Made by a program: the position numbers and the translations under genes. From positions 62,001-126,000 of the forward strand of contig JAAWDX010000007.1 of assembly GCA_022794035.1 (NCBI GenBank): a stretch of 64,000 bases of DNA, given 5' to 3'. A model generated the notes under the pieces. It was not told the origin of the DNA. It did no database searches and saw only the letters and a program-made list of their open reading frames with translations. This DNA is from Lachnospiraceae bacterium (GTDB lineage Bacteria; Bacillota; Clostridia; Lachnospirales; Bianqueaceae). Of this stretch, positions 53,851 through 63,575 are shown piece by piece (within the stretch, counting starts at the first letter, position 1; every line of letters starts with the position of its first letter).

Positions 53851-54131
53851 TGCCGCTTTCCCTTCTGATCCAGCTGATGATACGCAACAAAAGTACGCAC
53901 CAATTCCTCGATAATCTCATCTCGATTTAATTTGGCTATTTTGCTGCGGCTATTATTATAGCTTGTGATATAGGCCGGATCCTCTGACATAATATACCCT
54001 ACCATCTGATTCACTGGATTATATCCCTTTTGGACCAAAGAAGTATATACGTCAATCAATGTGCTTTGTACATAATCTTCCGATTCACCGACAATCTTAA
54101 AATATTGTGTATTGAAATTCTCTTCACTCAT
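53847..54131 (-). CDS. ireB: IreB family regulatory phosphoprotein (UPF0297)
   Basis: A 94-residue protein of the IreB/YrzL family, with conserved VYTSLVQKGYNPVNQMVGYI and SRSKIAKLNRDEIIEELVRTF blocks. In Enterococcus, IreB is a substrate of the PASTA kinase IreK and affects cephalosporin tolerance. The start ATG at 54131 has AGGGGGT upstream and overlaps mtaB by 8 nt. ireB-ruvX-DUF1292 is a standard Firmicutes cluster. Confidence 0.93.
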   Translation of the reverse strand: MSEENFNTQYFKIVGESEDYVQSTLIDVYTSLVQKGYNPVNQMVGYIMSEDPAYITSYNNSRSKIAKLNRDEIIEELVRTFVAYHQLDQKGKRQ

Positions 54132-55485
54132 CAATTGGTACCCCCTTTAATATTTTTTCCAATCCTGCTGCTTCATGATTGGTACTGTGCATCGCTTCAT
54201 AGCCCTGAATGAGAACCTCTATTTCCTCTCCGGGCTGCAGATTCTCTTTGCAGCCGCAAACTGCAACTTTCATATAGTTAGGCGTATATCCTGTCCAAGT
54301 TTCCGTTTGGGAATCCATCTCTTCCAATAAAACGGTCATATGTTTTCCCTGCATACGCTTCATAAATGCCTGGCTGCATTCTGCCACAGCCTGCAGCATT
54401 TCATCGCTGCGGATCTTTTTCATCTCAGGAGCAATCTGATCCTTCCGTCTTGCCGCAGCCGTACCTTCCATCTTTGAATAGCGAAATACATGTGCCTCTG
54501 CAAACCCTATTTCCCGCACAAAGGCGACCGACGCTGCATGCTCCTCCTGTGTCTCTCCCGGGAACCCTACAATGATATCCGTTGTGATGGCTACTTCCGG
54601 ATATGCGATCCGCAGTAACCGCACTGCTTCACGATACTCTTCGGCAGAATATTTACGGTTCATTGCCCGCAGGGTTGCATCACAGCCGCTTTGCAAAGAC
54701 AAGTGAAAATGAGGACATAGCTTTGCCGTCTTTTTTACCTTATGAATGAATTCTTCCGTGATCATCCTTGGCTCTAAGGAGCCAAGACGAATCCGTCTGA
54801 CCTGCGGAATCTCACTGACAGCCAGAATCAAGTCAGCTAAGTCATAGCTTTGCTCTGCATCCTGCCCGTAGGAAGACAGATGAATCCCTGTCAACACAAT
54901 CTCATGATATCCTCGCTGGGCTAACCCCCTTGCCTCCTCTTTACATTCAGCGATTGATCTGCTCTGCAAAGGCCCTCTCACAAAAGGGATGATACAATAC
55001 GTACAAAACTGCCGGCATCCATCCTGTACTTTTAAAAATGCCCGCGCCTTTTTCTCATTTTCAGTGATCCAGAGACTCCTTTTTTGATTCGCTTCCAAAG
55101 GCTTCCCCTTTTGAAAAGCTTCTATATACGCGAGCAAATCCCCCTTGTTTTGATTGGGAACAGCAATATCAATCACGCCCTCTTGGAGTAGGCTGTCATC
55201 ACGATCTACATAACACCCTGCAGCAATCACCAGTGCATTCGGATTTCTTTTTTTAGCCTGATGAATCATCTGCCTTGATTTTTTAGCGGCAATCTGCGTC
55301 ACAGTACAGGTATTGACTAAATATATATCGGCCCTTTCATGAAAATCTACAATTTGATATCCGGCTCCTGTCAATAGCTCTGCCATTGCCTGTGCTTCAT
55401 AACTATTTACTTTACAGCCCATATTGCAAATGGCGACTGTTTGTTTTTCTTGATTTTTCAAAGATACTGCTCCATAGATATCCAT
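54124..55485 (-). CDS. mtaB: tRNA (t6A37) methylthiotransferase MtaB
   Basis: A 453-residue radical-SAM methylthiotransferase that converts t6A37 to ms2t6A in tRNA. The N-terminal UPF0004 domain holds three Cys (CNMGCKVNSYEAQ, NTCTVT, GCYVDRD), the radical-SAM motif is CRQFCTYC (about 159-166) and a TRAM domain ends the protein. The ATG at 55485 has only a weak ribosome-binding site; a TTG at 55461, 7 nt after GGAG, is an alternative start. Confidence 0.93.
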   Translation of the reverse strand: MDIYGAVSLKNQEKQTVAICNMGCKVNSYEAQAMAELLTGAGYQIVDFHERADIYLVNTCTVTQIAAKKSRQMIHQAKKRNPNALVIAAGCYVDRDDSLLQEGVIDIAVPNQNKGDLLAYIEAFQKGKPLEANQKRSLWITENEKKARAFLKVQDGCRQFCTYCIIPFVRGPLQSRSIAECKEEARGLAQRGYHEIVLTGIHLSSYGQDAEQSYDLADLILAVSEIPQVRRIRLGSLEPRMITEEFIHKVKKTAKLCPHFHLSLQSGCDATLRAMNRKYSAEEYREAVRLLRIAYPEVAITTDIIVGFPGETQEEHAASVAFVREIGFAEAHVFRYSKMEGTAAARRKDQIAPEMKKIRSDEMLQAVAECSQAFMKRMQGKHMTVLLEEMDSQTETWTGYTPNYMKVAVCGCKENLQPGEEIEVLIQGYEAMHSTNHEAAGLEKILKGVPIDE

Positions 55486-55514
55486 ACTTCATAAATCTGC
55501 ACATTGATTCTTAT

Positions 55515-55543
55515 ATTATACCGAATATGCTGAAAAATTACAA
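55515..55543 (-). promoter_or_regulatory. Sigma-A promoter for mtaB-ireB-ruvX
   Basis: Minus strand: TTGTAA (55543-55538), 17-nt spacer, TATAAT (55520-55515). Confidence 0.75.
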
Positions 55544-55566
55544 TAGATTTTTGAGCGATTTGCGAA

Positions 55567-55595
55567 TTGACGGTTTTCCTCCCGACAGGTAAGAT
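55567..55595 (+). promoter_or_regulatory. Promoter for the HPr-like gene
   Basis: TTGACG (55567-55572), 17-nt spacer, TAAGAT (55590-55595). Confidence 0.65.
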
Positions 55596-55624
55596 AAAGG
55601 CAATGATTGAAAGGAGGCTAACAC

Positions 55625-55867
55625 ATGAGTTCTGTTAAAGTTTTAATCAATTCTTTTGCCAAAGCGCGGCGATTTCACCACATCATCTCTCAGTTTGACG
55701 GCGAGTTTGATCTGCTTCAAGATCGATATATCGTAAATGCTAAATCTCAGCTTGGCATATTCAGTCTTGATATCAGCCGTCCCTTGCGTCTGGATATTCA
55801 TTCAGAAGATAATCTGGATCATATTTTAGAAACTATTTCTTCTTTTCTGGTTCCTTCGACTCATTAA
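55625..55867 (+). CDS. HPr-like protein lacking the phosphoryl-transfer histidine (Crh-like)
   Basis: An 80-residue HPr-fold protein, ribosome-binding site AAAGGAGG. The C-terminal half aligns well with HPr: VNAKSQLGIFSL matches the Ser46 region, so the regulatory serine (Ser41 here) is kept. The usual HARP catalytic motif is replaced by KARR: Lys13 stands where His15 would be. It therefore cannot act as a normal PTS phosphocarrier. The combination recalls Bacillus Crh, which keeps Ser46 but lacks His15 and works with CcpA. The regulatory role here is inferred. Confidence 0.75.
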   Translation: MSSVKVLINSFAKARRFHHIISQFDGEFDLLQDRYIVNAKSQLGIFSLDISRPLRLDIHSEDNLDHILETISSFLVPSTH

Positions 55868-55882
55868 CGGTATTTTCACTCT

Positions 55883-55936
55883 AAAACAGCTCAGCAATCC
55901 TGCCTGTACCCGCAGAATGACTGAGCTGTTTTTATT
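55883..55936. terminator. Bidirectional terminator between the HPr-like gene and aspS
   Basis: AAAACAGCTCAG (55883-55894) pairs with CTGAGCTGTTTT (55921-55932), with T-rich flanks on both strands. Confidence 0.85.
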
Positions 55937-55944
55937 TAGAGGGA

Positions 55945-57741
55945 TTACTCTTGCTTTTTTTGAAGATGAATTTGCAGGCACAACTCTTCGAGCTGCTTTT
56001 CATCCACCTTTCCCGGCGCCTGGCTCATTGGACAGGAGGCATCTTTTATCTTAGGAAATGCAATCACATCCCGCAGATTCTCCTCTCCCGCCATCAACAT
56101 CACCATTCGGTCAAACCCATAGGCCAGTCCAGCATGCGGTGGCGCTCCATAGGTAAATGCATCAATAAAGAAACCAAACTTTTCATAGGCCTCCTCCATC
56201 GTAAAGCCAAGGCTTTTAAAAACCCGTTCCTGAATATCACGGCGATGGATTCGCACACTGCCGCCTCCCAGCTCTACGCCATTGAGCACAATATCATACG
56301 CCTTAGCACGTACACGTCCCGGCTCTGTTTCCAGATAGGGAAGATCCTCTTCCTTAGGCATGGTAAAAGGATGATGCATTGCCAAATACCGGTTTTCTTC
56401 TGCACTGTATTCAAACATCGGAAAATCTGTTACCCATAAAAACTCATGTCTCTGCTCATCCATAAGCCCCAGACGCTTTCCTAGCTCCAGACGCAGGTTT
56501 CCCAGCGCCGTAAGCGCAATCTCCTTTTGATCTGCTACAAAAAGCATCAAATCGCCTGCACCTGCCTTCAATCGCTGCTGCAGATCCACTATCGTCTCCT
56601 CTGTCAAAAACTTTGCAATAGGAGACTTAATCGTTCCATCCTGCTGAATCGCAATCCACGCCAGCCCCTTGGCTTTAAAGAGCTTAACAACCTCTGTCAG
56701 GCTATCGATTTGTTTTCTAGGCATTGATGCGCATCCCGGTGCGCAAATTCCCCGCACACTGCCGCCGCTGGCAACTGCATTTTCAAACACTGAAAAACCG
56801 CATTTTTTCGCTAGATCCTCTACATTTACAATCTCCATATCAAAGCGCAAATCCGGCTTATCTGAGCCATACCGCTCCATTGCCTCCTGCCACGTCATTC
56901 TGCGAAGCGGCAGCGGCACCTCCCAGCCTGCTACCTCTCTGCAAACCTGCGCAATCAAGCGTTCGTTGATCTCCATTACATCATCTTCCTCTGCGAAGGA
57001 AATCTCCATATCCACCTGTGTAAATTCAGGCTGCCGATCAGCTCTTAGATCCTCATCCCTAAAGCACCGCACGATCTGATAATAGCGATCCATCCCTGCC
57101 ACCATCAAAAGCTGTTTATACATCTGAGGCGACTGCGGCAGCGCATAAAAATTCCCCGGATGTACTCGGCTTGGCACCAAATAATCTCTGGCCCCCTCGG
57201 GTGTGCTCTTAATCAGCATAGGCGTCTCAATCTCCAAAAAATTCTCAGCATTTAAAAACTGCCGGATCGCCTGCGCCGTTTTATGCCTAAGCTCCATATT
57301 ACGAGCCAGCTTAGGCCGCCGCAAATCCAGATATCGGTATTTTAAACGCAACTCGTCCTTAACCTCCACCTCATCCAAAACCTGAAATGGCGTCGTCTTT
57401 GCTTCTGAAAGAATATGCAGATCCTGCACCTTGATCTCTACCTGTCCGGTTGCCAGTCTGTCATTAACCGCTCCTTCGCGCTTCACCACAACACCAGTAA
57501 TGGCCAGCACATATTCTGTACGCACCTGCGCTGCCGCATCAAAAATCCGTCCCGGCGTTTCCTCCTCGCTCAGCACAGCCTGCACAATCCCGGTTCTGTC
57601 TCTTAAGTCAATAAAAATCAGACTGCCCTTATTTCTCTGCTTCTGCACCCATCCCATCACCGTATGTACCTCGCCCACCTGCGCCTGCGTGATCTGTCCG
57701 CAGTAGCAGGTTCGTTTGAGGCCGTTCAATGATTCTTCCAT
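55945..57741 (-). CDS. aspS: Aspartyl-tRNA synthetase
   Basis: A 598-residue class II synthetase. The N-terminal OB-fold anticodon domain (VMGWVQKQRNKGSLIFIDLRD) is followed by motif 2 (FRDEDLRADRQPEFTQVDME), a bacterial insertion domain, and motif 3 (GLAYGFDRMVMLMAG). Length is normal for bacterial AspS. It follows hisS closely, as in most Firmicutes, and ends at a terminator. Confidence 0.97.
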   Translation of the reverse strand: MEESLNGLKRTCYCGQITQAQVGEVHTVMGWVQKQRNKGSLIFIDLRDRTGIVQAVLSEEETPGRIFDAAAQVRTEYVLAITGVVVKREGAVNDRLATGQVEIKVQDLHILSEAKTTPFQVLDEVEVKDELRLKYRYLDLRRPKLARNMELRHKTAQAIRQFLNAENFLEIETPMLIKSTPEGARDYLVPSRVHPGNFYALPQSPQMYKQLLMVAGMDRYYQIVRCFRDEDLRADRQPEFTQVDMEISFAEEDDVMEINERLIAQVCREVAGWEVPLPLRRMTWQEAMERYGSDKPDLRFDMEIVNVEDLAKKCGFSVFENAVASGGSVRGICAPGCASMPRKQIDSLTEVVKLFKAKGLAWIAIQQDGTIKSPIAKFLTEETIVDLQQRLKAGAGDLMLFVADQKEIALTALGNLRLELGKRLGLMDEQRHEFLWVTDFPMFEYSAEENRYLAMHHPFTMPKEEDLPYLETEPGRVRAKAYDIVLNGVELGGGSVRIHRRDIQERVFKSLGFTMEEAYEKFGFFIDAFTYGAPPHAGLAYGFDRMVMLMAGEENLRDVIAFPKIKDASCPMSQAPGKVDEKQLEELCLQIHLQKKQE

Positions 57742-57760
57742 CTGCGTTATCTCCTCTGCT

Positions 57761-59080
57761 TTAAGCCTTGTTGATTTTCACAATTGCTTCTTCTATCGAC
57801 AGAAGCTCCTGCGTGCCCTGCTGCATACCCTTAAGCGCCACCAGCTGCTGCTGTGCTTCCTCTTCGCCAATCAGCATGGTATAAGGCACTCCTAACCTCG
57901 CAGCATATTTCATTTTCTGCTTCATCCCCTTCTGCTGATAGTACACATCCGTTTTAATATCAGCCTGACGAAGCTGCTGCGCCGCTTTTAAAGCCTCCGG
58001 CAGCTGCTGCGTCCCCATCGGCACAACCAGAACCTCTGCTAAGCTCTTTCGGCCAGCCTGCAGAACCTGCACCTCCTTCAGCTGAGAAAACAATCGTGTA
58101 AGTCCAATTGAAATGCCAATTCCCGGCATCTTTTGCTTGGTATAATATCCCGTCAGGTTATCATATCGGCCTCCGGAGCATACGCTGCCCAGATTAGGAT
58201 ACTCATTCAGCGTAGTTTCATAGACGGTACCCGTATAATAATCAAGCCCTCTTGCAATCGTCAGATCAATATGAAATGCTTCTTCCGGCACACCCAGCAG
58301 CCGCATATATTGAATGACCTGCGCGAGCTCTTCCGCGCCGGCGCGGAAAAGGGGGTGCTGAATCCCCATCTGCTGCAGGCTATCCAGAATCTGATCATTG
58401 CTGCCTGCTATGTGAATCAGCTGCAGGATTGCATCAATGGCCTCAGAAGTCAGCTGCATCTCCTGAAGCTCCTTGACCACATTTTCCTCTCCGATCTTGG
58501 CCAGCTTATCGATAATGCGCAGTACCTCTGCTGCCTGCTCCTCCAGACCGAGCGCAGCAAAGAATCCATTTAATAATTTACGGTTATTGAGGTGAATTGT
58601 GAAGGCGCCGAACGCAAGCTCCTTAAACACATGATAAATGACAGCCGGCATCTCCGCATCGTAAACGATGTCCAGCTCATCGCTGCCAATAATATCAATA
58701 TCGCACTGATAAAACTCGCGGAAACGGCCCTTTTGCGGTCTTTCTCCCCGAAACACCTTACCGATCTGATACCGTTTAAACGGAAAGGTCAGCTCAGCTG
58801 CGTGCTGCGAAACATATCTTGCGAGCGGCACGGTGAGATCAAAACGCAGAGAAAGATCGTTATCTCCTCTTTGAAAACGATAAATCTGCTTTTCCGTCTC
58901 TCCGCCTGCTTTTGCCAGTAATACCTCTGACAACTCAATTGTTGGCGTATCCAGCGGCAAAAAACCAAATTTCTCATAGCCTGCCCGAATGATATCGACC
59001 ATCTGATTAAACCGGATCTGGTCCTCGGGCAAAAGCTCCATAAACCCCGATAATATACGAGGCTGCACTTGACTACTCAT
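57761..59080 (-). CDS. hisS: Histidyl-tRNA synthetase
   Basis: A 439-residue class II synthetase. I start at the ATG at 59080, right after the DUF4364 stop, with AAAGGAG 11 nt upstream; it gives the usual N-terminus. Motif 2 shows GKVFRGERPQKGRFREFYQCD, the HisA-type motifs read ARGLDYYTGTVYE and GGRYDNL, and a C-terminal anticodon domain follows (EVLVVPMG onward). It is upstream of aspS. Confidence 0.96.
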   Translation of the reverse strand: MSSQVQPRILSGFMELLPEDQIRFNQMVDIIRAGYEKFGFLPLDTPTIELSEVLLAKAGGETEKQIYRFQRGDNDLSLRFDLTVPLARYVSQHAAELTFPFKRYQIGKVFRGERPQKGRFREFYQCDIDIIGSDELDIVYDAEMPAVIYHVFKELAFGAFTIHLNNRKLLNGFFAALGLEEQAAEVLRIIDKLAKIGEENVVKELQEMQLTSEAIDAILQLIHIAGSNDQILDSLQQMGIQHPLFRAGAEELAQVIQYMRLLGVPEEAFHIDLTIARGLDYYTGTVYETTLNEYPNLGSVCSGGRYDNLTGYYTKQKMPGIGISIGLTRLFSQLKEVQVLQAGRKSLAEVLVVPMGTQQLPEALKAAQQLRQADIKTDVYYQQKGMKQKMKYAARLGVPYTMLIGEEEAQQQLVALKGMQQGTQELLSIEEAIVKINKA

Positions 59081-59082
59081 GA

Positions 59083-59592
59083 CTAATTCAACTCCTTTAA
59101 TAAATTCCAATATACGCTCATCCCTTTTTGCAGCCATTGATTGCGAATGCGGTAGGCTGCTTCCTCATCCATTGCCGTTTTAATAAAATCCAGCACCAGC
59201 CTGTCATAGTCCCGCACCTGACAACACACCTCATAACGCCCTTCGCTCAATTGATTGATTTTGGCATCCACCTCCATCAGCGGGGACTCCTCCAAGCAGG
59301 AATTTTTGGCGTAATCCCGAATCTCTTCTCGAATACTGTGAGGAATACGGGCCCGAAACAATTCAACGACCTCTTCTCCCTGCGGATGCAGGGTATAATA
59401 CAGCGTTTCCTGCACCATCATCTCCACAATCAGATTTCCCTCGCAAAGCTCCGCAATGTAATTCTGCATGGAAAAATAATCCATATAGTCTCGGAACAAT
59501 ACAAAATCACTTAGATCTGTTGCCTTGATATTCTCTTTTTCTCTAATAATGTATAAAAGAATCAGTTTATTTTCAGAAAGCTGTTGATCCAT
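59083..59592 (-). CDS. DUF4364 family protein
   Basis: A 169-residue protein. I start at the ATG at 59592, after GGAG, which gives the typical N-terminus [19 protein letters not shown]. The first 80 residues look like a winged-helix domain (TDLSDFVLFRDYMDYFSMQ). DUF4364 proteins are common in clostridia and may be transcription regulators, but no role is established. It overlaps engB by 20 nt and is coupled to hisS downstream. Confidence 0.85.
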   Translation of the reverse strand: MDQQLSENKLILLYIIREKENIKATDLSDFVLFRDYMDYFSMQNYIAELCEGNLIVEMMVQETLYYTLHPQGEEVVELFRARIPHSIREEIRDYAKNSCLEESPLMEVDAKINQLSEGRYEVCCQVRDYDRLVLDFIKTAMDEEAAYRIRNQWLQKGMSVYWNLLKELN

Positions 59593-60178
59593 CCGGCTCC
59601 GCTCCTTCCAAAATCCGCTCCCAAAGCGCCTCTGCACCTATCTTCGTCTCTGAGGAATATGCCAGCAGATCCGCCGGATTTTGAAGCCCCAGCGCCTCCC
59701 TAAGCATTTTCTTCTGCTTCTCCAGCTGACTCTTTTTAATTTTATCACTCTTAGTTGCCACAATCACAGTAGGCACCTGATAATACCGAAGCCACTCCAT
59801 CATCATCTGATCATCTGCGCTTGGTGCATGACGGATATCAATCAATAAAAGAACTTTTTTTAAAGATGCACGGTGCTGCAGATAATGCTCAATCACCTTT
59901 CCCCAGCGCTGCTGCTCTGTCTTGGAAACCTTGGCATATCCGTATCCCGGAAGATCCACAAAATACAATGTCCCGTCAATTTCATACCAGTTAATCGTTC
60001 TGGTTTTTCCCGGAGCAGAGCTAGTTCTGGCTAATGAACGGCGCCCCAGTAAAGAGTTGATTAACGAGGATTTGCCAACGTTAGATTTACCAATAAAAGC
60101 AATTTCCGGGAGACCTTCTTCCGGAAATTGCTTTATGCTGCCAGCCACTGTTTTTAAGGCTGCTTTTTGTCTATTCAT
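59573..60178 (-). CDS. engB: Ribosome biogenesis GTPase EngB/YsxC
   Basis: A 201-residue GTPase needed for 50S assembly. G1 is [13 protein letters not shown]3 is DLPGYGYA, and G4 is ATKSDK. The start has AAAGGA 8 nt upstream and overlaps the clpX stop by 4 nt. The clpX-engB order is widely conserved. Confidence 0.96.
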   Translation of the reverse strand: MNRQKAALKTVAGSIKQFPEEGLPEIAFIGKSNVGKSSLINSLLGRRSLARTSSAPGKTRTINWYEIDGTLYFVDLPGYGYAKVSKTEQQRWGKVIEHYLQHRASLKKVLLLIDIRHAPSADDQMMMEWLRYYQVPTVIVATKSDKIKKSQLEKQKKMLREALGLQNPADLLAYSSETKIGAEALWERILEGAEPDGSTAF

Positions 60179-61479
60179 GCGGTCTGTCCTTTGCGGGCGG
60201 GCGCTTTTCCGATATTATCCCGTTTCGGCTTTTCTCTTTCTTCTCCATACTGATAAATCGGTTCTCCCTTATGATCCACCATATCTGCCGTGATCGTTAC
60301 CTTTTCCAGGTTATTCATGGACGGAATCTCATACATCAGATCATCCAGCACCTCTTCCATAATGGCTTTCAGTCCACGAGCCCCTGTTTTGCGTTCATTG
60401 GCTTTACGAGCAATGGCACGCAGTGCCTCATCTTCCATAACCAATTCCACATCATCCATCCCAAACAGCGTCTGATATTGCTTAAGCAATGAATTTTTAG
60501 GCTCCTTCAAAATGCGCATCAAGGCTTCCTCATCCAATAGGTCCAAGGCAACCTGCACGGGCAGGCGTCCCACAAATTCAGGAATGAGACCATACTTTAA
60601 AAGATCCTGCGGCAGCAGCTCATGAAAAATCTTTGCATCGATCTCTTGCTGCGTCTGCTGCGTACTGCCATCCAGATTAAAGCCGATCGTTTTCTGATTT
60701 GTCCTAGCCTTGATAATCTTATCCAGTCCGTCAAACGCACCGCCGCAAATAAACAGGATATTGCTGGTATCAATTTGAATAAATTCATGCTGCGGGTGCT
60801 TGCGCCCTCCATTCGGAGGCACATTGGCCACCGTGCTCTCTAAAATTTTCAGCAGTGCCTGCTGTACGCCCTCTCCGCTTACATCTCGCGTGATAGAGGG
60901 GTTCTCTGATTTACGTGCGATCTTATCGATTTCATCGATATAGATAATTCCATGCTCTGCCCGTTCAATATCATAGTCTGCGGCCTGAATGAGCTTCAAA
61001 AGTACGTTTTCTACGTCCTCGCCCACATAGCCGGCTTCCGTCAGCGTCGTCGCATCCGCTATTGCAAACGGTACATTGATAATTTTTGCCAAGGTCTGTG
61101 CCAGATACGTCTTTCCGGATCCGGTAGGACCAATCAAAAGAATATTGCTCTTTTGAAGCTCCACATCCTGAATCCGATCGCGCGCATGGATTCTCTTATA
61201 ATGATTATATACGGCAATCGCCAGCGCCTTCTTCGCACTCTCCTGTCCGATCACATAATCATCCAGATATCCCTTAATCTCCTTTGGCGTCAGAAAATCT
61301 CCTGCATAAAACTCTTCTTCATACTCGGAAAACTCTTTTTCAATAATATCAGCACACAGCTCCACGCATTCATCACAGATGTATACTCCATTCCCTGCAA
61401 TCAAACGCCGCACCTGTTCCTGACCTTTTCCACAAAAAGAACACGCTACTCTCTTCTTCTCATCGTTTTTTGAAGACAT
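60175..61479 (-). CDS. clpX: ATP-dependent Clp protease ATP-binding subunit ClpX
   Basis: A 434-residue AAA+ unfoldase. The N-terminal zinc domain shows CSFCGKGQ and [10 protein letters not shown]; Walker A is GPTGSGKT (about 116), Walker [12 protein letters not shown], and the IGF-type ClpP-docking region appears as TIGFNLDG. It works with the ClpP encoded just upstream. The ribosome-binding site is TGAGGT. Confidence 0.97.
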   Translation of the reverse strand: MSSKNDEKKRVACSFCGKGQEQVRRLIAGNGVYICDECVELCADIIEKEFSEYEEEFYAGDFLTPKEIKGYLDDYVIGQESAKKALAIAVYNHYKRIHARDRIQDVELQKSNILLIGPTGSGKTYLAQTLAKIINVPFAIADATTLTEAGYVGEDVENVLLKLIQAADYDIERAEHGIIYIDEIDKIARKSENPSITRDVSGEGVQQALLKILESTVANVPPNGGRKHPQHEFIQIDTSNILFICGGAFDGLDKIIKARTNQKTIGFNLDGSTQQTQQEIDAKIFHELLPQDLLKYGLIPEFVGRLPVQVALDLLDEEALMRILKEPKNSLLKQYQTLFGMDDVELVMEDEALRAIARKANERKTGARGLKAIMEEVLDDLMYEIPSMNNLEKVTITADMVDHKGEPIYQYGEEREKPKRDNIGKAPARKGQTA

Positions 61480-61493
61480 CCGTTTACCTCATA

Positions 61494-62081
61494 TTATTTT
61501 TTTGTAATGATCTGATCCACAAGCCCATACGCCACGGCCTGTTCTGCTGTCAGCCAGTTATCCCGCTCGGTATCCTGCGCAATCACCTCAATCGGCTTGC
61601 CCGTATTTTCAGCCAAGATCCGATTTAAGCGCTCTCTTGTTGCTAAAATATGATCGGCCGTAATTTTAATATCGCTGGCCTGACCCTGAGCGCCTCCGGA
61701 GGGCTGATGAATCATGACCTCTGCATTGGGCAGCACAAAGCGTTTTCCTTTTTTACCGCCTGCCAGCAGGAAAGCGCCCATACTGGCTGCCATTCCTAAG
61801 CAAATTGTGGATACGTCGGCTCTTACCAGCTGCATAGTATCATAAATAGCAAGTCCTGCCGTCACAGAACCGCCCGGGCTATTGATATAAAAATGAATAT
61901 CCTTATCCGGATCCTCTGAATCCAGAAAAAGCAGCTGAGCAACCACCAGACTGGCAGTAGCCTCATTGACCTCTTCTGACAGCATCACAATTCTTTCCTT
62001 TAAAAGTCTTGAATAGATATCAAAGGACCGTTCACCCCTGCTTGTTTCTTCAATGACATATGGCACTAATGCATTTCTCAT
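61494..62081 (-). CDS. clpP: ATP-dependent Clp protease proteolytic subunit ClpP
   Basis: A 195-residue serine protease. The catalytic Ser lies in [14 protein letters not shown], the His in [16 protein letters not shown], and the Asp in the C-terminal [14 protein letters not shown]. Length is typical for processed-type bacterial ClpP. The order tig-clpP-clpX is standard. No CtsR-type operator was recognised upstream. Confidence 0.97.
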   Translation of the reverse strand: MRNALVPYVIEETSRGERSFDIYSRLLKERIVMLSEEVNEATASLVVAQLLFLDSEDPDKDIHFYINSPGGSVTAGLAIYDTMQLVRADVSTICLGMAASMGAFLLAGGKKGKRFVLPNAEVMIHQPSGGAQGQASDIKITADHILATRERLNRILAENTGKPIEVIAQDTERDNWLTAEQAVAYGLVDQIITKK

Positions 62082-62140
62082 ATTCTCTATTCCTTTCTTT
62101 TATCCTATAAAATACCGCTGCCGACATCTTCCTATATGCA

Positions 62141-62173
62141 CAAGAAACGACTTTAAGCCAAAGTCGTTTCTTG
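62141..62173 (-). other. Perfect hairpin between tig and clpP
   Basis: A 14-bp perfect stem, CAAGAAACGACTTT and its complement, has a 5-nt loop 33 nt after the tig stop. No U-tract follows on the minus strand, so it is not a typical intrinsic terminator. It may protect the tig mRNA 3' end or partly terminate. Confidence 0.55.
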
Positions 62174-62206
62174 TAATCATATCCTGCGCGGCTCTTTCCT
62201 TCTCTA

Positions 62207-63490
62207 TCAGGCCTTTGCGTTTTCTGCAATAAACTCCAAAGCCTTCTTTGTCTTTAGCTCAGCTTTCATACTCTCAATTTCTGCCTCGGTAATGGCGGCC
62301 TTCAGCTTGTCTGCCTCCATGCCGTACATCTTAGCCATAGACTCCACTTCTGCGTCCACATCCTCCTGTGTCGCCTCCAGATTCTCTGCCTTCGCGATCG
62401 CTTCCAGCACCAAGCTCTCTTTCAGACGACGCTCTGCTTCCGGACGAACCGATTGACGCATACCTTCTAAATTGCTGCCCGTCATCTCCATGTATTTCTG
62501 CATATCCATTCCCTGATAACGAAGCGTCTGCGCAAATTGATTGATCATTTGATCACACTGCTCCAACACCATGGGCTCTGGCATATCCATTTCCGATTTT
62601 TCTACTACCTTGCCAAGCAGCTTTGCTTTACGGGATTCCTCCACCTGCTTTGCTTTGCGCTCTTCCAATGTTTTTCTGGTATCAGCCTTGTATGCCTCCA
62701 GCGTATCAAACTCAGAAATTTCTTTTACAAGCGCATCATTGATCTCCGGCACTTCATTGTACTGAATTTTCTTTACCGTCACTTTAAACATAGCCGGCTT
62801 GCCTGCCAGATCCTTCTGATGATATTCCTCTGGGAATGTTACGTTGACCTCGCACTCATCCCCTATGTTCTTTCCTACCAGCTGATCCTCGAAGGTATCG
62901 ATAAAGCTATGAGAGCCTAATTTCAGATCATGGTTCTCTCCTTTGCCGCCCTCGAAAGGAGTTCCATCCATAAAGCCTTCAAAGTCAATCGTCACAATAT
63001 CATCCATTTGCGCAGCTCTGTCGGTAATCTCAACCATACGAGCATTGCGTTCGGCAGCTCTCTTAATTTCTGCCTCTACATCCTCATCCGATACAGAAGC
63101 ATCCTCTGCTTCTACCTCAAGGCCTTTATACTCGCCCAGCTTCACTTCCGGTTTAACCGCTACCTCACAGGTAACCTGAATCGGCTTTCCCTCTTCGATC
63201 GTATCTACATTCACTTCCGGTCTGGACATAACCTCCAGCTCCAGCTCTTTCACGGCCTCATCATATAATTCGGGCAGCACTGCATTGATTGCATCTTCAT
63301 AAAAGATCTCTTTGCCGTATGCCTTTTCGACCAGCTTACGGGGTGCTTTTCCCTTGCGGAAGCCGGGAAGCGAAATCTGCTTTTTCGCTTTATTATAAGC
63401 GACATCCATCGCCTTCTCAAACTGCTCCGGGCTAATTTCCAGAGTAAGCTTAACCATGCTGTTTTCCAGCTGCTCTACCTGATGATTCAT
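62207..63490 (-). CDS. tig: Trigger factor (ribosome-associated chaperone, PPIase)
   Basis: A 427-residue protein. The N-terminal ribosome-binding signature is ISLPGFRKGKAPRKLVEKAYG; the FKBP-type PPIase domain (about 160-245, DDIVTIDFEGFMDGTPFEGG) and the helical C-terminal chaperone domain follow. The ribosome-binding site is AGGAGG. A strong promoter overlaps the end of the SASP gene upstream. Confidence 0.97.
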   Translation of the reverse strand: MNHQVEQLENSMVKLTLEISPEQFEKAMDVAYNKAKKQISLPGFRKGKAPRKLVEKAYGKEIFYEDAINAVLPELYDEAVKELELEVMSRPEVNVDTIEEGKPIQVTCEVAVKPEVKLGEYKGLEVEAEDASVSDEDVEAEIKRAAERNARMVEITDRAAQMDDIVTIDFEGFMDGTPFEGGKGENHDLKLGSHSFIDTFEDQLVGKNIGDECEVNVTFPEEYHQKDLAGKPAMFKVTVKKIQYNEVPEINDALVKEISEFDTLEAYKADTRKTLEERKAKQVEESRKAKLLGKVVEKSEMDMPEPMVLEQCDQMINQFAQTLRYQGMDMQKYMEMTGSNLEGMRQSVRPEAERRLKESLVLEAIAKAENLEATQEDVDAEVESMAKMYGMEADKLKAAITEAEIESMKAELKTKKALEFIAENAKA

Positions 63491-63545
63491 TTCGATATCC
63501 TCCTGATGTATCTAATTGTACAATGACATTGATTCCTAAATTAGC

Positions 63546-63575
63546 ATTATACAGTATGACCCTGTTAAGTGTCAA
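63546..63575 (-). promoter_or_regulatory. Sigma-A promoter for tig
   Basis: Minus strand: TTGACA (63575-63570), 18-nt spacer, TATAAT (63551-63546). The -35 lies within the last codons of the SASP gene. Confidence 0.8.
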
